Part shown: one piece after another, positions 18,781 to 27,917 of the stretch | Layout of the letters: every line of letters starts with the position of its first letter | Numbering within the stretch: the stretch's first letter is position 1 | Assembly (NCBI GenBank): GCA_965200805.1 | Contig: OZ241384.1 | Location: 2,542,001 to 2,606,000, forward strand | Source of the DNA: MPNP01 sp026709725 | GTDB taxonomy: Bacteria; Pseudomonadota; Alphaproteobacteria; Rhodobacterales; Rhodobacteraceae | Length of the DNA stretch: 64,000 nt | Direction: 5' to 3' | Program-made: the position numbers and the translations under genes | Notes under the pieces: generated by a model | Told to the model about the DNA's origin: nothing | The model's input: only the letters and a program-made list of their open reading frames with translations | Database searches by the model: none

Positions 18781-19045
18781 GGGCCGCAATCACCCCGGCC
18801 ACGAGGTAAATGAGGGTTGAGAAACTTGTCAGCGTCTTGTCAAAGCGCATCGCAATGCCCCGGAACGCCTTGATCTTCGCAAAGACGTTTCGATTGGTGC
18901 CGCCAGGCAGACATGTCCCGGTCGTGCTCCCGAATCACGGACCGGTTGCGGCGGGCCGGGATCACAGTCCTGATGCCACGCGATTCGAGATCGGCAAGGA
19001 GACGGTCGGCATCGAAGGCCTTGTCGGCAATGAGGGTTGCGCAAT
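18781..19045 (-). pseudogene. IS5-family transposase C-terminal fragment
   Basis: The minus strand reads LIADKAFDADRLLADLESRG, TVIPARRNRSV, REHDRDMSAWRH, then, out of frame, remnants of the conserved ENFFCKIKEFR/ATRYDK block (SKRLCEDQGVPGHCDAL and RQDADKFLNPHL). This is the last third of an IS5-type DDE transposase. It is joined directly to an IS630 fragment upstream and ends at the C39 transporter gene. Non-functional. Confidence 0.7.
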
Positions 19046-19424
19046 CGAGGTCCTCCAAGACCTCTTCTGTCCGCTCGGCGGCGTTGCGCAGGAGGTGCTT
19101 GAGCTTGGCAAAGACCTGTTCGATCGGGTTGAGATCCGGGCTGGTGGGTGGGAAGGAACAACCGATGGGCACCCGCCTGCCTGATCGCCCTTCTGATGGC
19201 ATGTCCCTTGTGGCTGGAGTGATTGTCCATCACCACCATGTCCTTTGGTGCCAGCGGCGGCAGGCGGAAACATTCGATGTCGATACGAAACACGCCTCGA
19301 CCGATCCATTGATGACGCAAGGGGCATCTCTCCGGTCGCGGCGCAAGCTGGTGGCGAAGATCACTCAACGGCCAATAACTGCCGAGGCGGTTCTGGTTTG
19401 TAATATCGCCCATCGCCATCATCT
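19046..19424 (-). pseudogene. IS630-family transposase C-terminal fragment
   Basis: The minus strand reads GVFRIDIECFRLPPLAPKD, MVVMDNHSSHKGHAIRRAIRQAG and then, after a frameshift near 19170, PPTSPDLNPIEQVFAKLKHLLRNAAERT. These are the DN-SHK and SPDLNPIE motifs around the second and third catalytic acids of IS630 transposases. The N-terminal half is missing. Its left end truncates the TrlF-like gene. Confidence 0.75.
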
Positions 19425-20644
19425 CAATAATATTTTATGATCTCAGGCTTTTGGATATCAATTTCCCGATCAAGTGACTTTGTCTCCATCCTATCACTTG
19501 CCCAAGACAAAGAGCCAAAGAAGTTCTCAGCATAGCCTTTTTGACGAAACCTTGGCTTCCGCGGCGTGTTGATCAGAAACGAGAAATGCTCCGACTGGCG
19601 CGACTCTCCAAGCAGGCCAAGGATGTCGGCAACGGCACTCTTGCCACTACCTTTGTTGCCAATGATCACTGTCAACTCGGGGCTGAACGGCAATACAACA
19701 TTCTTAAACCAAGACCCGTTGTTGCCCGAGTATCCTGCAACGAGATCAATCCGGAGCTCGGTCATAAACCTTGTTGCGTCCTGCTCTTGCCGTAGCAGCA
19801 CGGTTGGCCTCTCCCCGATGTGGGCTCGACCCTTTGGCTCGAACAGAGTCTGCCTGAGCCCGCGAAATGTCAGGTCGGCCTTAATCCAGGTCGCCTCATA
19901 GCCTGCCTCATCCCCCGATAATCTTGCAAGGTCGTTGAATGAATGAGCGTCGGATCCTGCGAAGACAGGTTTGGGTTGAGATGGTGTGTGATCCTCATAG
20001 CGATCTGTTTTCAAGAAGTGTTCAGTGTTCCTTGATGATCCAAAGAACGCATCGCTTGCCTTATCAATTTCATCCGATATTGAGACGCTTCTCTCAGAAT
20101 TCGTATCCACCCCCATGAGACCGTCATTGTTTGCAGCGGTTACAATCATGTACGAGTTGCGGTTAGGAAATACTTCTTTTAGGACCTCCCGCAAATTGGC
20201 AAGGGCGACAGTGGCTTGCCTGTAGTCAGACGATTTAAGCTCGCTGCACCGCACAGATGCCCCATCTCGGGTAATGTGAGTCTTGAGGCCACTGAGCAGA
20301 ATTCTGAGATTTTCTTCGGTTGCTGCGTCTGGATCAATCAGAACATGAATATGGACATGCCCGTCATTGCTGATTATTTCAGCTAAGCGAAGCTCAATAA
20401 TCGGAATGAACAGCTTTCTGCCATTTGGATATACCTTACGATATGCCATCTTGACTTCAAAAAAAGTATCAGCGGAGAAGTAGTCGGTAATTCCAAAAAC
20501 CTGTACATCTGATTCTTCCAGGTTTCTAACGTACATTTCAAGATTGTCATCAGAGGGGTCCCCAAAACCATTCGACAACTTTGTTCCAGGTGCATGGACA
20601 TGCAGATCCCACCGCCGCCAAACCGAGCCATGTTTGCCATTCAT
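19424..20644 (-). pseudogene. TrlF-like PHP-domain/AAA ATPase, C-terminally truncated
   Basis: 406 residues are readable. The N-terminus WRRWDLHVHAPGTKLSNGFG is a PHP-type metal-binding start (DLHVHAP). GSDAHSFNDLARL near residue 230 is the later PHP histidine motif. ELTVIIGNKGSGKSAVADIL (about 329-348) is a Walker A loop of an ABC/SMC-like ATPase. Family members (TrlF-type) continue for several hundred residues with Walker B and signature motifs. Here the frame ends about 60 residues after Walker A, with KPEIIKYY at the junction with IS630 sequence. The ATPase is therefore incomplete and probably inactive. Such genes occur in defence islands, as here. Confidence 0.72.
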
Positions 20645-20727
20645 TTCAATCTATCATGTCCCCCACTCGATTCCAGTTCTACAATATACTATCACATTTA
20701 CGGAACTTTATAAAAATAAACAGTTTC

Positions 20728-20757
20728 ATTAGGGGATTATATCGATTGGTTGACAGA
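20728..20757 (+). repeat. Solo copy of the MITE-like end
   Basis: AGGGGATTATATCGATTGG followed by TTGACAGAAT matches both ends of the element at 12720-12826. The second end was not found within the next 200 bases. The surrounding 20645-20878 stretch is AT-rich and has no gene. Confidence 0.45.
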
Positions 20758-20878
20758 ATCTAAATTAGTTCAAAAGAATCAGTTTTTTATTGAATCTTGC
20801 CAAACACTCTATCGATCCATCAGGTAACTGAATATCATCGGGTATTATGAGTAATGTCAACTCATGTGTATAATCCCC

Positions 20879-21212
20879 ATAAAAAGCCTGCCATTCAGTC
20901 CGATGTCGCAAGACCGGAGCAGAATTCGGCGACGAAGTGAGGGTTGCGGTGTCGGAAAACAGACTTGAAGAGGATCTCGTCCGAAAGCTGGAGGAGCTCA
21001 AGTATGTCCATCGCGATGACATCCGTGATCGTGCCGCCCTCGAAACAAATTTCAGGCAAAAATTCGAAGCCCTGAACCGCGTGTCTCTCACCGATCATGA
21101 ATTCAGGCGTCTCCTCAATACGTCACACCCGATGTCTACGAGGCCGCCCGAATTCTCCGCAACCGGGAATCGTTCACCCGCGACGATGGAACACCGCTGA
21201 ACTACACCCTCG
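20879..21212 (+). pseudogene. Duplicated 5' fragment of hsdR
   Basis: This 334-bp segment is nearly identical to 23589-23926, the start of the intact hsdR: GTG start, then RVAVSENRLEEDLVRKLEEL. It lacks 4 bases (ATAG) near 21121, which shifts the frame after RRLLNT. It stops matching after the TACACCCTCG bases at 21203-21212. It also lacks the ATG of the short leader frame found before the intact hsdR. The two copies flank the three-Cys-motif gene pair. Confidence 0.85.
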
Positions 21213-21318
21213 CCCTCCATCTTCCGTTCTGATCCGATCAGTACACTCCATCACCCTTGCCCTGCTTGATAATGGGGTCAAAGACATATGTTTGTTATTG
21301 ATCTTTGTGCCTGCTTGA

Positions 21319-22458
21319 TTAGGTCAATGATATTTTCGTGTTTGCTAGCGGTACACGTTTCCGCTTTGGAAGTTCAAAGTGCACAATGCCACGCCTGCGC
21401 ATGTCATTCAGCAGTTTATTCAGATCAGTGCGGCGGATTGGCACATCCTCCATCGCCTTGACTTGAATTGAGTCAGCAGATGCGCATATCCGTTCCCGCA
21501 AGTCATTGACAATAAATTCTTCAGCCAACCTTCGATACTTTGCACAACCAACGCCCTCATTCTTCTGTTGCATCTCCACGATGTCTTCGGATGAAAAGAG
21601 ACAGACCTGCGGGGCGTCACCATGACGAAGATCATGACGCATCTCCACTTCCTGCTCTTCCACCTTTTTCTGAACATCACGGAATACTTTCACTCCCTCG
21701 GGGCTGTGTGTGCCGAGTATCAAGCGCATTTTCTCACGCTCACGCTTCGGCACCATGATGGAGAAATCCGGAAGGTATGTTGCGACCTTGTTCTTGCGCA
21801 TTGTGTGCTTTATCAGATCCAGAATCTTCTTCCCGTTGCTCCATTCGGCTGGCAGGACCTCAAATTCATTTCTCCAGTCTGCATTCGCCAGGAACCGCCC
21901 AAATGAAGCCCTCACCTCATCATATCCGGCATGACGGTTGATGTGGTCTGACATGAAATTGAACATGAATTCGCCATTTTGACCACGGAGGAAATTGAAA
22001 ATATCCTTATTGCCTATGTTCCACCCTGTCGGGTCAATGAAGGTGAAGGCAAATCCATCAGTCAACGTTGAGGCAATGTCACTCAGATTGTCTTCGAATG
22101 CGCCCTCGAAAACATGGATCTCAAAGCCGACCTTTGATTCGGCGTATTCTCGGAGATGAGCAGCTGCCGTGGATGTCTTCTCGCAAAAGCAGGAACGGAT
22201 TTTCAATCCGTCAACACCCCGTCCGGCAAGATCGACGCGAACATCTTCAAGCGTGTTGATTGCCTGATCAAAAGAAGCATCCGAATACTTCGCTTCGTCA
22301 GACACCCGCCACGGGCCAGCAAAAGCATCAACGAAATTGAATGTTCTCGAGCGTCCCTGTAATATCCTATAGGCCGCAGCTTGAAGATATTTTGTCAGAA
22401 ATTGATGCTTGATGAATGAGTGCTCGCGATCATGATAAAGGTTCAGATCTGCTGTCAT
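21319..22458 (-). CDS. tcmP: Three-Cys-motif partner protein TcmP
   Basis: 379 residues. The N-terminus DREHSFIKHQFLTKYLQAA and the NFVDAFAGPW motif (about 40-50) are typical of TcmP proteins, which look like SAM-dependent methyltransferase-fold proteins (FVDAFAG as motif I; FTFIDPTGW as a DPP-like motif IV near residue 138). They are encoded beside a radical-SAM-like three-Cys protein. Its start ATG overlaps the stop of that partner (22455-22458), so translation is coupled. Molecular role is not established. The location inside a restriction island and between hsdR duplications suggests a mobile conflict or defence module. Confidence 0.82.
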   Translation of the reverse strand: MTADLNLYHDREHSFIKHQFLTKYLQAAAYRILQGRSRTFNFVDAFAGPWRVSDEAKYSDASFDQAINTLEDVRVDLAGRGVDGLKIRSCFCEKTSTAAAHLREYAESKVGFEIHVFEGAFEDNLSDIASTLTDGFAFTFIDPTGWNIGNKDIFNFLRGQNGEFMFNFMSDHINRHAGYDEVRASFGRFLANADWRNEFEVLPAEWSNGKKILDLIKHTMRKNKVATYLPDFSIMVPKREREKMRLILGTHSPEGVKVFRDVQKKVEEQEVEMRHDLRHGDAPQVCLFSSEDIVEMQQKNEGVGCAKYRRLAEEFIVNDLRERICASADSIQVKAMEDVPIRRTDLNKLLNDMRRRGIVHFELPKRKRVPLANTKISLT

Positions 22459-23225
22459 TGATGTCTTTCATTGCTGTAATTCTGCATGATCGCCTCCGGC
22501 ACAATCTGCCACGGAAATCCGTTCCATTCCTCACCCTCAAGCAGGCGACCGCCGGATTTCGGTCGTGCGCCGCCCCACTGCTTGAAGAAAAAGGCGACAT
22601 CGTTCCGCTTGCAGGCAAGTCGTAGCTCGGTTGCCCATTCGGCTTCCATGGGTCGCGCACCGGGACCACTTTCACCACCCACAATCGCCCATGCAATGTC
22701 TGTGAGGTTGATTTCTCCAATCGCACCCAGGAGGGGCTCAAATGAAATGAAGCGGGCCCTTGAATTGATCTGTCGCAGGTGTTCGATTCGCCCCTTATGG
22801 GCGGTGTCTTCGACAGACACGCCAAGCCAGATATGCGAGGGCACACATCGACCATTGTAGCGCTGGCGGACATAGTTGCGCATGAGCGATGAGCGCTTGG
22901 TCAGTACCTGATAGACATGCCAGTCTGCGGCCTCCATTGCATCAAAAACACGATCAATATACGTGCGCGGTATGTTTTTATGGAACAGGTCGCTCATCGA
23001 ATTGACAAAGATCATGCGCGGCTTCTTCCACATTCCGGGTTGGTCCAGTCGGGATGGCCACAGTCGAAGGTCAAAACCCTGTTCATAGGGGTGTGCCTTC
23101 ACCCCTCGCCACCGTTCTGCAAACCGTTCTGCGTAGCAGTGATCACAGCCCGGGCCAATTTTCGTGCAGCCGGTCACCGGATTCCATGTTGCGTCAGTCC
23201 ACTCAATTTCAGATTTCTGCGCCAT
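22455..23225 (-). CDS. Phage Gp37/Gp68-family three-Cys-motif protein (DUF5131)
   Basis: 256 residues. It begins MAQKSEIEWTDATWNPVTGC and has the cysteine cluster GCTKIGPGCDHCYAE (three Cys spaced C-x7-C-x2-C, radical-SAM-like), followed by RMIFVNSMSDLFH and VLTKRSSLM. These are diagnostic for Gp37/Gp68 (three-Cys-motif) proteins found in phages and islands with TcmP. A GGAG and an AAGG precede the ATG. It is the first gene of a two-gene minus-strand operon. The near-terminal FFFKQWGGARPK is also conserved in this family. Biochemical function is unknown to me. Confidence 0.85.
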   Translation of the reverse strand: MAQKSEIEWTDATWNPVTGCTKIGPGCDHCYAERFAERWRGVKAHPYEQGFDLRLWPSRLDQPGMWKKPRMIFVNSMSDLFHKNIPRTYIDRVFDAMEAADWHVYQVLTKRSSLMRNYVRQRYNGRCVPSHIWLGVSVEDTAHKGRIEHLRQINSRARFISFEPLLGAIGEINLTDIAWAIVGGESGPGARPMEAEWATELRLACKRNDVAFFFKQWGGARPKSGGRLLEGEEWNGFPWQIVPEAIMQNYSNERHQ

Positions 23226-23581
23226 GCCTTATCTCCATTTTGCAGAGGACTTTACATGGCTCCCGATAAAAACGGAAGAAATCCAGGAATGCCGGATGCG
23301 ATCAAAGAACGGACAAGCAAGAACACGAATGCTTTTTTCCAGACAACTGGAATCGCCAAAAAATGCCTGCAAGACAAAGCAAAAGTGTCCCACATGTCTG
23401 ATTTTGGATTGCTGTGAATCTGCCCCTATCTTCAGCTCAGAGAGGCGGATTTCTCGTATTTCAATCACTGGATCCTGCCCGGCCCATCCAGGTGCTGCCC
23501 CAGACTGGAAGTCGGGCAGATTTCTTTCGACCTTGTCCAGAAGAGCGGACGACGGTGCTAATTTCTTGACCGTGTGTCCGA

Positions 23582-23650
23582 ATGAGCGATAAAAAGCCCG
23601 CCATTCAGTCCGATGTCGCAAGACCGGAGCAGAATTCGGCGACGAAGTGA
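23582..23650 (+). CDS. 22-codon leader frame overlapping hsdR start
   Basis: ATG at 23582 opens a 22-residue frame (MSDKKPAIQSDVARPEQNSA, TK) whose TGA overlaps the hsdR GTG start in GTGA. HsdR has no strong Shine-Dalgarno of its own, so translation may be coupled through this frame. It might alternatively be the tail of a lost upstream gene. The duplicated copy at 20879 has lost the ATG. Confidence 0.4.
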   Translation: MSDKKPAIQSDVARPEQNSATK

Positions 23651-26600
23651 GGGTTGCGGTGTCAGAAAACAGACTTGAAGAGGATCTTGTCCGAAAGCTG
23701 GAGGAACTCAAGTATAGCTATCGTGATGACATCCGTGATCGTGCCGCCCTTGAAGCAAATTTCAGGCAAAAATTCGAAGCCCTGAACCGCGTGTCTCTCA
23801 CCGATCATGAATTCAGGCGTCTCCTCAATACGATAGTCACACCCGATGTCTACGAGGCCGCCCGAATTCTCCGCAACCGGGAATCATTCACCCGCGACGA
23901 TGGAACGCCGCTGAACTACACCCTCGTCAACACCACGGATTGGTGCAAAAACACATTTGAGGTTGTCAATCAGCTTCGCATCAACACGGACTACAGCCAT
24001 CACCGCTATGACGTGATCATCCTGATTAATGGAATCCCGGTGGTGCACATTGAGCTGAAGGCAGTCGGGGTCGATCCCCGAAGAGCCATGGCGCAAATTG
24101 TCGCCTACAAGGACGATCCGGGCAATGGATTCACGAGAACACTGCTCTGCTTCGTCCAGTTCTTCATCGTCAGCAACCGCGCTCAGACATTCTACTTCGC
24201 CAACAACAACAGGGAACACTTTGCCTTTGATGCGGACGAACGGTTCCTGCCAGTCTACCGGTTTGCAGACAGGAACAACGAAAAGATCGGAAATCTTGAC
24301 ACTTTCGCCGAAAAGTTCCTCGCCAAGTGCACGCTTGGCCAGACAATCAGCCGATACATGGTTCTCATTGCGACTGAACAAAAGCTTCTGATGATGCGTC
24401 CGTACCAGATCTATGCCGTCAAGGCCATTCTCGACTGCATTGATCAGAACTGCGGCAATGGCTACATCTGGCATACGACCGGTTCGGGCAAGACGCTCAC
24501 ATCATTCAAGGCCGCAACGCTCCTCAAGGCCAAAGAGGATATCGACAAGTGCCTCTTTGTTGTCGACCGCAAGGATCTTGACCGTCAGACCCGCGAAGAG
24601 TTCAATCGCTTTCAGGAAAACTGCGTTGAGGAAAACACCAACACCGCGACATTGGTCCGTCGTCTCCTTTCCGATGACTATGCGGACAAGGTCATCGTCA
24701 CAACCATCCAGAAACTTGGTCTGGCTCTCAATGGAGGCAGTAGCATCAACCAGTCGGACACAGCGGGGCAGCCAACATTCAGGCAACGGCTTGAGACGCT
24801 TCGTGACCGACGGATGGTTTTTATCTTCGACGAATGCCATCGCTCCCAGTTCGGTACGACGCACGAGACGATCAAGACATTCTTTCCAAGGGCTCAATTT
24901 TTTGGTTTCACCGGCACTCCCATCTTCGAGAAAAACGCACTGACAAAGAAGATCGATGGAGATGTTCTGACGCTGCAGACCACCAAGGAGATCTTTCAAA
25001 GACAGCTCCATGCGTACACGATCACCCATGCGATTGAGGATCAGAATGTCCTTGGCTTCAAGGTCGATTATTTTGGGGGCGAAGACATCCCGGACAGCCT
25101 GTCAAGTCAAGTGATCACAAAGAAGTCAATCACTGAAACGATCCTTGATATCCATGCCAGGGCAACGGGGAACAAACGCTTCAATGCGCTCCTGGCCACG
25201 GCCTCAATCAATGATGCAATCGCGTATCATGAGACCTTCAAGACACTCCAGCTCGAACATCTCGAACAAGATCCCGAGTATGTTCCACTCAAGGTTGCCG
25301 CTGTCTTTTCGCCGCCGGCGGATGGCGACAAGGACATAAAGCAGCTCCAGGAGGATCTCCCTCAGGAGATGGAAGACAACTTGAGGGATCCCATGCGCAA
25401 GAAGGCGGCGCTTGAGGCTATAATTGCAGATTACAACAAGCAATACGGCACGGCTCATGAGATCAGCAATTTTGACCACTACTATCAGGACATCCAGCAA
25501 CGTATCAAGGATCAGATGCACCCCAATCATGATCTGCCGAAAAAGGGTGCGGAGAAGATCGACATCTGCATTGTCGTCGACATGCTTCTCACCGGCTTCG
25601 ATGCCAAATTCCTCAACACACTCTATGTCGACAAGAACCTCAGGCACCACAGCCTGATCCAGGCTTTTTCCCGCACAAACCGCGTCCTTAATGCCGCCAA
25701 ACCCTTCGGAAAAATCATTGAATTCCGCCAGCAGCAGGACAATGTTGATGAGGCAATTGAGTTGTTCTCCGGCACCAGACCTGAGCGGGCCCGCGAGATA
25801 TGGCTGGTTGAGCAGGCTCCCGCCGTTATCGAAAGTTTTGAGGGAGCCGTTGCCAACCTCAATGAATTCATGCATTCAAAAGGTCTTGAAGCGACTCCCG
25901 ATCAGGTCACCAACCTGTCGGGTGACACAGCCCGGGCCTGCTTCATCAATCTGTTCAGGGAAGTCCAGCAGATCCAGACCAGGATTGATCAGTACACCGA
26001 CCTGACCCCGGAGGAGCATGACAGGGTCGAGAGGATTCTCCCCCGGGATGACCTCCTTGCCTTCCGCAGTGCCTACCTCACTGAGGTTCGGCGTCTCAGG
26101 GAACAGGCCGGACAAACCGGACAAGATGGAACATCGGACGAGGTCGAGCCACCCGACCTTAAGCTTGTTCTCTTTGCCTCCGCTCTCATTGATTATGACT
26201 ACATCATGAATCTGATCGCGAAATACTCCAGCCAGGATCCCGCCAGGATTGAGATCACCCGTGAACAACTCATCGGACTGATCTGTTCGGATGCAAAGTT
26301 CCTTAATGAACAGCAGGACATCAGTGAATATGTCAAAGCTCTGAAGATTGGCGACGGCCTTGATGAAGAGGCAGTCCGCGCCGGTTACGAGCAGTTCAAG
26401 GCCCGCAGGCAAGCGAACGAGATCACCGCTCTCGCCCGGACCCACGGACTTTCATCCGAGTCACTCTCCGCCTTCATCGAGACCACCCTTCAGCGCATGA
26501 TCTTTGACGGTGAACAGCTCACCGACCTGATGGCACCACTCAATCTCGGCTGGCGGGATCGCAACAAACGCGAACTCAAACTGATGAAAGACCTTGCACC

Positions 26601-26673
26601 CCTCCTAAAAAAACGCACCGAAGGCCGCACCATCTCCGGCCTCAGTGCATACGATCAGGTTGGTGCAGGGTGA
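23647..26673 (+). CDS. hsdR: Type I restriction enzyme, R (endonuclease/translocase) subunit
   Basis: 1008 residues, normal for EcoR124-like HsdR. The N-terminal nuclease domain contains DVIILINGIPVVHIELKA (PD-(D/E)XK: D near residue 128, ExK near 139-141). The SF2 motor has WHTTGSGKT (Walker A, about 278), VDRKDLDRQT, IFDECHRSQFG (DEAD-like), FFGFTGTPI and, later, LLTGFDAKFLNTLYVDK and IQAFSRTNRV. It cuts DNA remote from unmethylated recognition sites after ATP-driven translocation. GTG start; the stop overlaps the hsdS start (GTGA). A partial duplicate of its first 330 bp lies at 20879. Confidence 0.95.
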   Translation: MRVAVSENRLEEDLVRKLEELKYSYRDDIRDRAALEANFRQKFEALNRVSLTDHEFRRLLNTIVTPDVYEAARILRNRESFTRDDGTPLNYTLVNTTDWCKNTFEVVNQLRINTDYSHHRYDVIILINGIPVVHIELKAVGVDPRRAMAQIVAYKDDPGNGFTRTLLCFVQFFIVSNRAQTFYFANNNREHFAFDADERFLPVYRFADRNNEKIGNLDTFAEKFLAKCTLGQTISRYMVLIATEQKLLMMRPYQIYAVKAILDCIDQNCGNGYIWHTTGSGKTLTSFKAATLLKAKEDIDKCLFVVDRKDLDRQTREEFNRFQENCVEENTNTATLVRRLLSDDYADKVIVTTIQKLGLALNGGSSINQSDTAGQPTFRQRLETLRDRRMVFIFDECHRSQFGTTHETIKTFFPRAQFFGFTGTPIFEKNALTKKIDGDVLTLQTTKEIFQRQLHAYTITHAIEDQNVLGFKVDYFGGEDIPDSLSSQVITKKSITETILDIHARATGNKRFNALLATASINDAIAYHETFKTLQLEHLEQDPEYVPLKVAAVFSPPADGDKDIKQLQEDLPQEMEDNLRDPMRKKAALEAIIADYNKQYGTAHEISNFDHYYQDIQQRIKDQMHPNHDLPKKGAEKIDICIVVDMLLTGFDAKFLNTLYVDKNLRHHSLIQAFSRTNRVLNAAKPFGKIIEFRQQQDNVDEAIELFSGTRPERAREIWLVEQAPAVIESFEGAVANLNEFMHSKGLEATPDQVTNLSGDTARACFINLFREVQQIQTRIDQYTDLTPEEHDRVERILPRDDLLAFRSAYLTEVRRLREQAGQTGQDGTSDEVEPPDLKLVLFASALIDYDYIMNLIAKYSSQDPARIEITREQLIGLICSDAKFLNEQQDISEYVKALKIGDGLDEEAVRAGYEQFKARRQANEITALARTHGLSSESLSAFIETTLQRMIFDGEQLTDLMAPLNLGWRDRNKRELKLMKDLAPLLKKRTEGRTISGLSAYDQVGAG

Positions 26674-27917
26674 CAGGCAATAATCTAAAGCAATTGGTCC
26701 CAAAACTGCGGTTTCCAGAGTTTCGGGAGGCGGGGGCGTGGGAATGCAAGCCTCTTGGAGATTTAGTAAAGATAGTTTCAGGTGGTACACCCAAAACAGC
26801 GAACCTAGATTTCTGGAATGGTGGCATACAGTGGTTCACGCCATCAGAGATAAAGGCGAAATATCTGTCAAAAAGTGAGAGAACGATTAGCAGATTGGGG
26901 CTGGACCAATCCTCTGCATCTCTTCTCCCGGCCGGTACACTCCTGCTTTCAACACGGGCGACAGTTGGCGAGGTTGGGATTGCAACCGAACCATGTGCAA
27001 CCAATCAAGGTTTTCAGAATTTGGTTGTTGATCAATCCGAAAATAACGAATTCATATACTACTGGATTCTGAGCAACAAAGGAGAATTCGTCCGACGGGC
27101 CAGTGGTTCGACATTTAAGGAAGTTGGCAAATTTTCCGTAACTTCCATTCCAATGTTCAGGCCGAAACTTGCTGAACAACAGAGAATCGCCGACTGTCTC
27201 GGCTCACTGGACGATCTGATTGATGCGGAAGAACGAAAGGTGGAGGCGCTGCGGGCCCACAAGCGGGGGCTGATGCAGCAGATGTTTCCCCAGTCCGGCG
27301 AGGTTGTGCCACGCCTGCGGTTTCCAGAGTTTCGGGAGGCGGGGGCGTGGGAATGCAAGCCTCTTGGAGATTTAGTAAAGATAGTTTCAGGTGGTACACC
27401 CAAAACAGCGAACCTAGATTTCTGGAATGGTGGCATACAGTGGTTCACGCCATCAGAGATAAAGGCGAAATATCTGTCAAAAAGTGAGAGAACGATTAGC
27501 AGATTGGGGCTGGACCAATCCTCTGCATCTCTTCTCCCGGCCGGTACACTCCTGCTTTCAACACGGGCGACAGTTGGCGAGGTTGGGATTGCAACCGAAC
27601 CATGTGCAACCAATCAAGGTTTTCAGAATTTGGTTGTTGATCAATCCGAAAATAACGAATTCATATACTACTGGATTCTGAGCAACAAAGGAGAATTCGT
27701 CCGACGGGCCAGTGGTTCGACATTTAAGGAAGTTGGCAAATTTTCCGTAACTTCCATTCCAATGTTCAGGCCGAAACTTGCTGAACAACAGAGAATCGCC
27801 GACTGTCTCGGCTCACTGGACGATCTGATTGATGCGGAAGAACGAAAGGTGGAGGCGCTGCGGGCCCACAAGCGGGGGCTGATGCAGCAGATGTTTCCTT
27901 CGCCGGAGGGTGGGTGA
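26670..27917 (+). CDS. hsdS: Type I specificity subunit made of two identical halves
   Basis: 415 residues from a GTG that overlaps the hsdR stop. HsdS normally has two different target-recognition domains, each followed by a conserved helix. Here both halves read the same: LRFPEFREAGAWECKPLGDL to LMQQMFP (about residues 13-207 and 216-410), including the helix LAEQQRIADCLGSLDDLID. Only a 25-bp linker (PQSGEVVPR in protein) differs. Such a protein should read the same half-site twice, giving a palindromic bipartite target. The duplication is exact at the DNA level, so it is recent. Confidence 0.93.
   Translation: MTGNNLKQLVPKLRFPEFREAGAWECKPLGDLVKIVSGGTPKTANLDFWNGGIQWFTPSEIKAKYLSKSERTISRLGLDQSSASLLPAGTLLLSTRATVGEVGIATEPCATNQGFQNLVVDQSENNEFIYYWILSNKGEFVRRASGSTFKEVGKFSVTSIPMFRPKLAEQQRIADCLGSLDDLIDAEERKVEALRAHKRGLMQQMFPQSGEVVPRLRFPEFREAGAWECKPLGDLVKIVSGGTPKTANLDFWNGGIQWFTPSEIKAKYLSKSERTISRLGLDQSSASLLPAGTLLLSTRATVGEVGIATEPCATNQGFQNLVVDQSENNEFIYYWILSNKGEFVRRASGSTFKEVGKFSVTSIPMFRPKLAEQQRIADCLGSLDDLIDAEERKVEALRAHKRGLMQQMFPSPEGG
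26706..27289 (+). repeat. 584-bp direct repeat, copy 1 (hsdS half)
   Basis: Begins CTGCGGTTTCCAGAGTTTCG and ends ATGCAGCAGATGTTTCC. As far as I can read, it is identical base for base to 27315-27898. The offset is 609 bp. Confidence 0.9.
27315..27898 (+). repeat. 584-bp direct repeat, copy 2 (hsdS half)
   Basis: Second copy of the hsdS half, separated from the first by 25 bp (27290-27314). Translations in other frames of both copies are also identical, confirming DNA-level identity. Confidence 0.9.
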
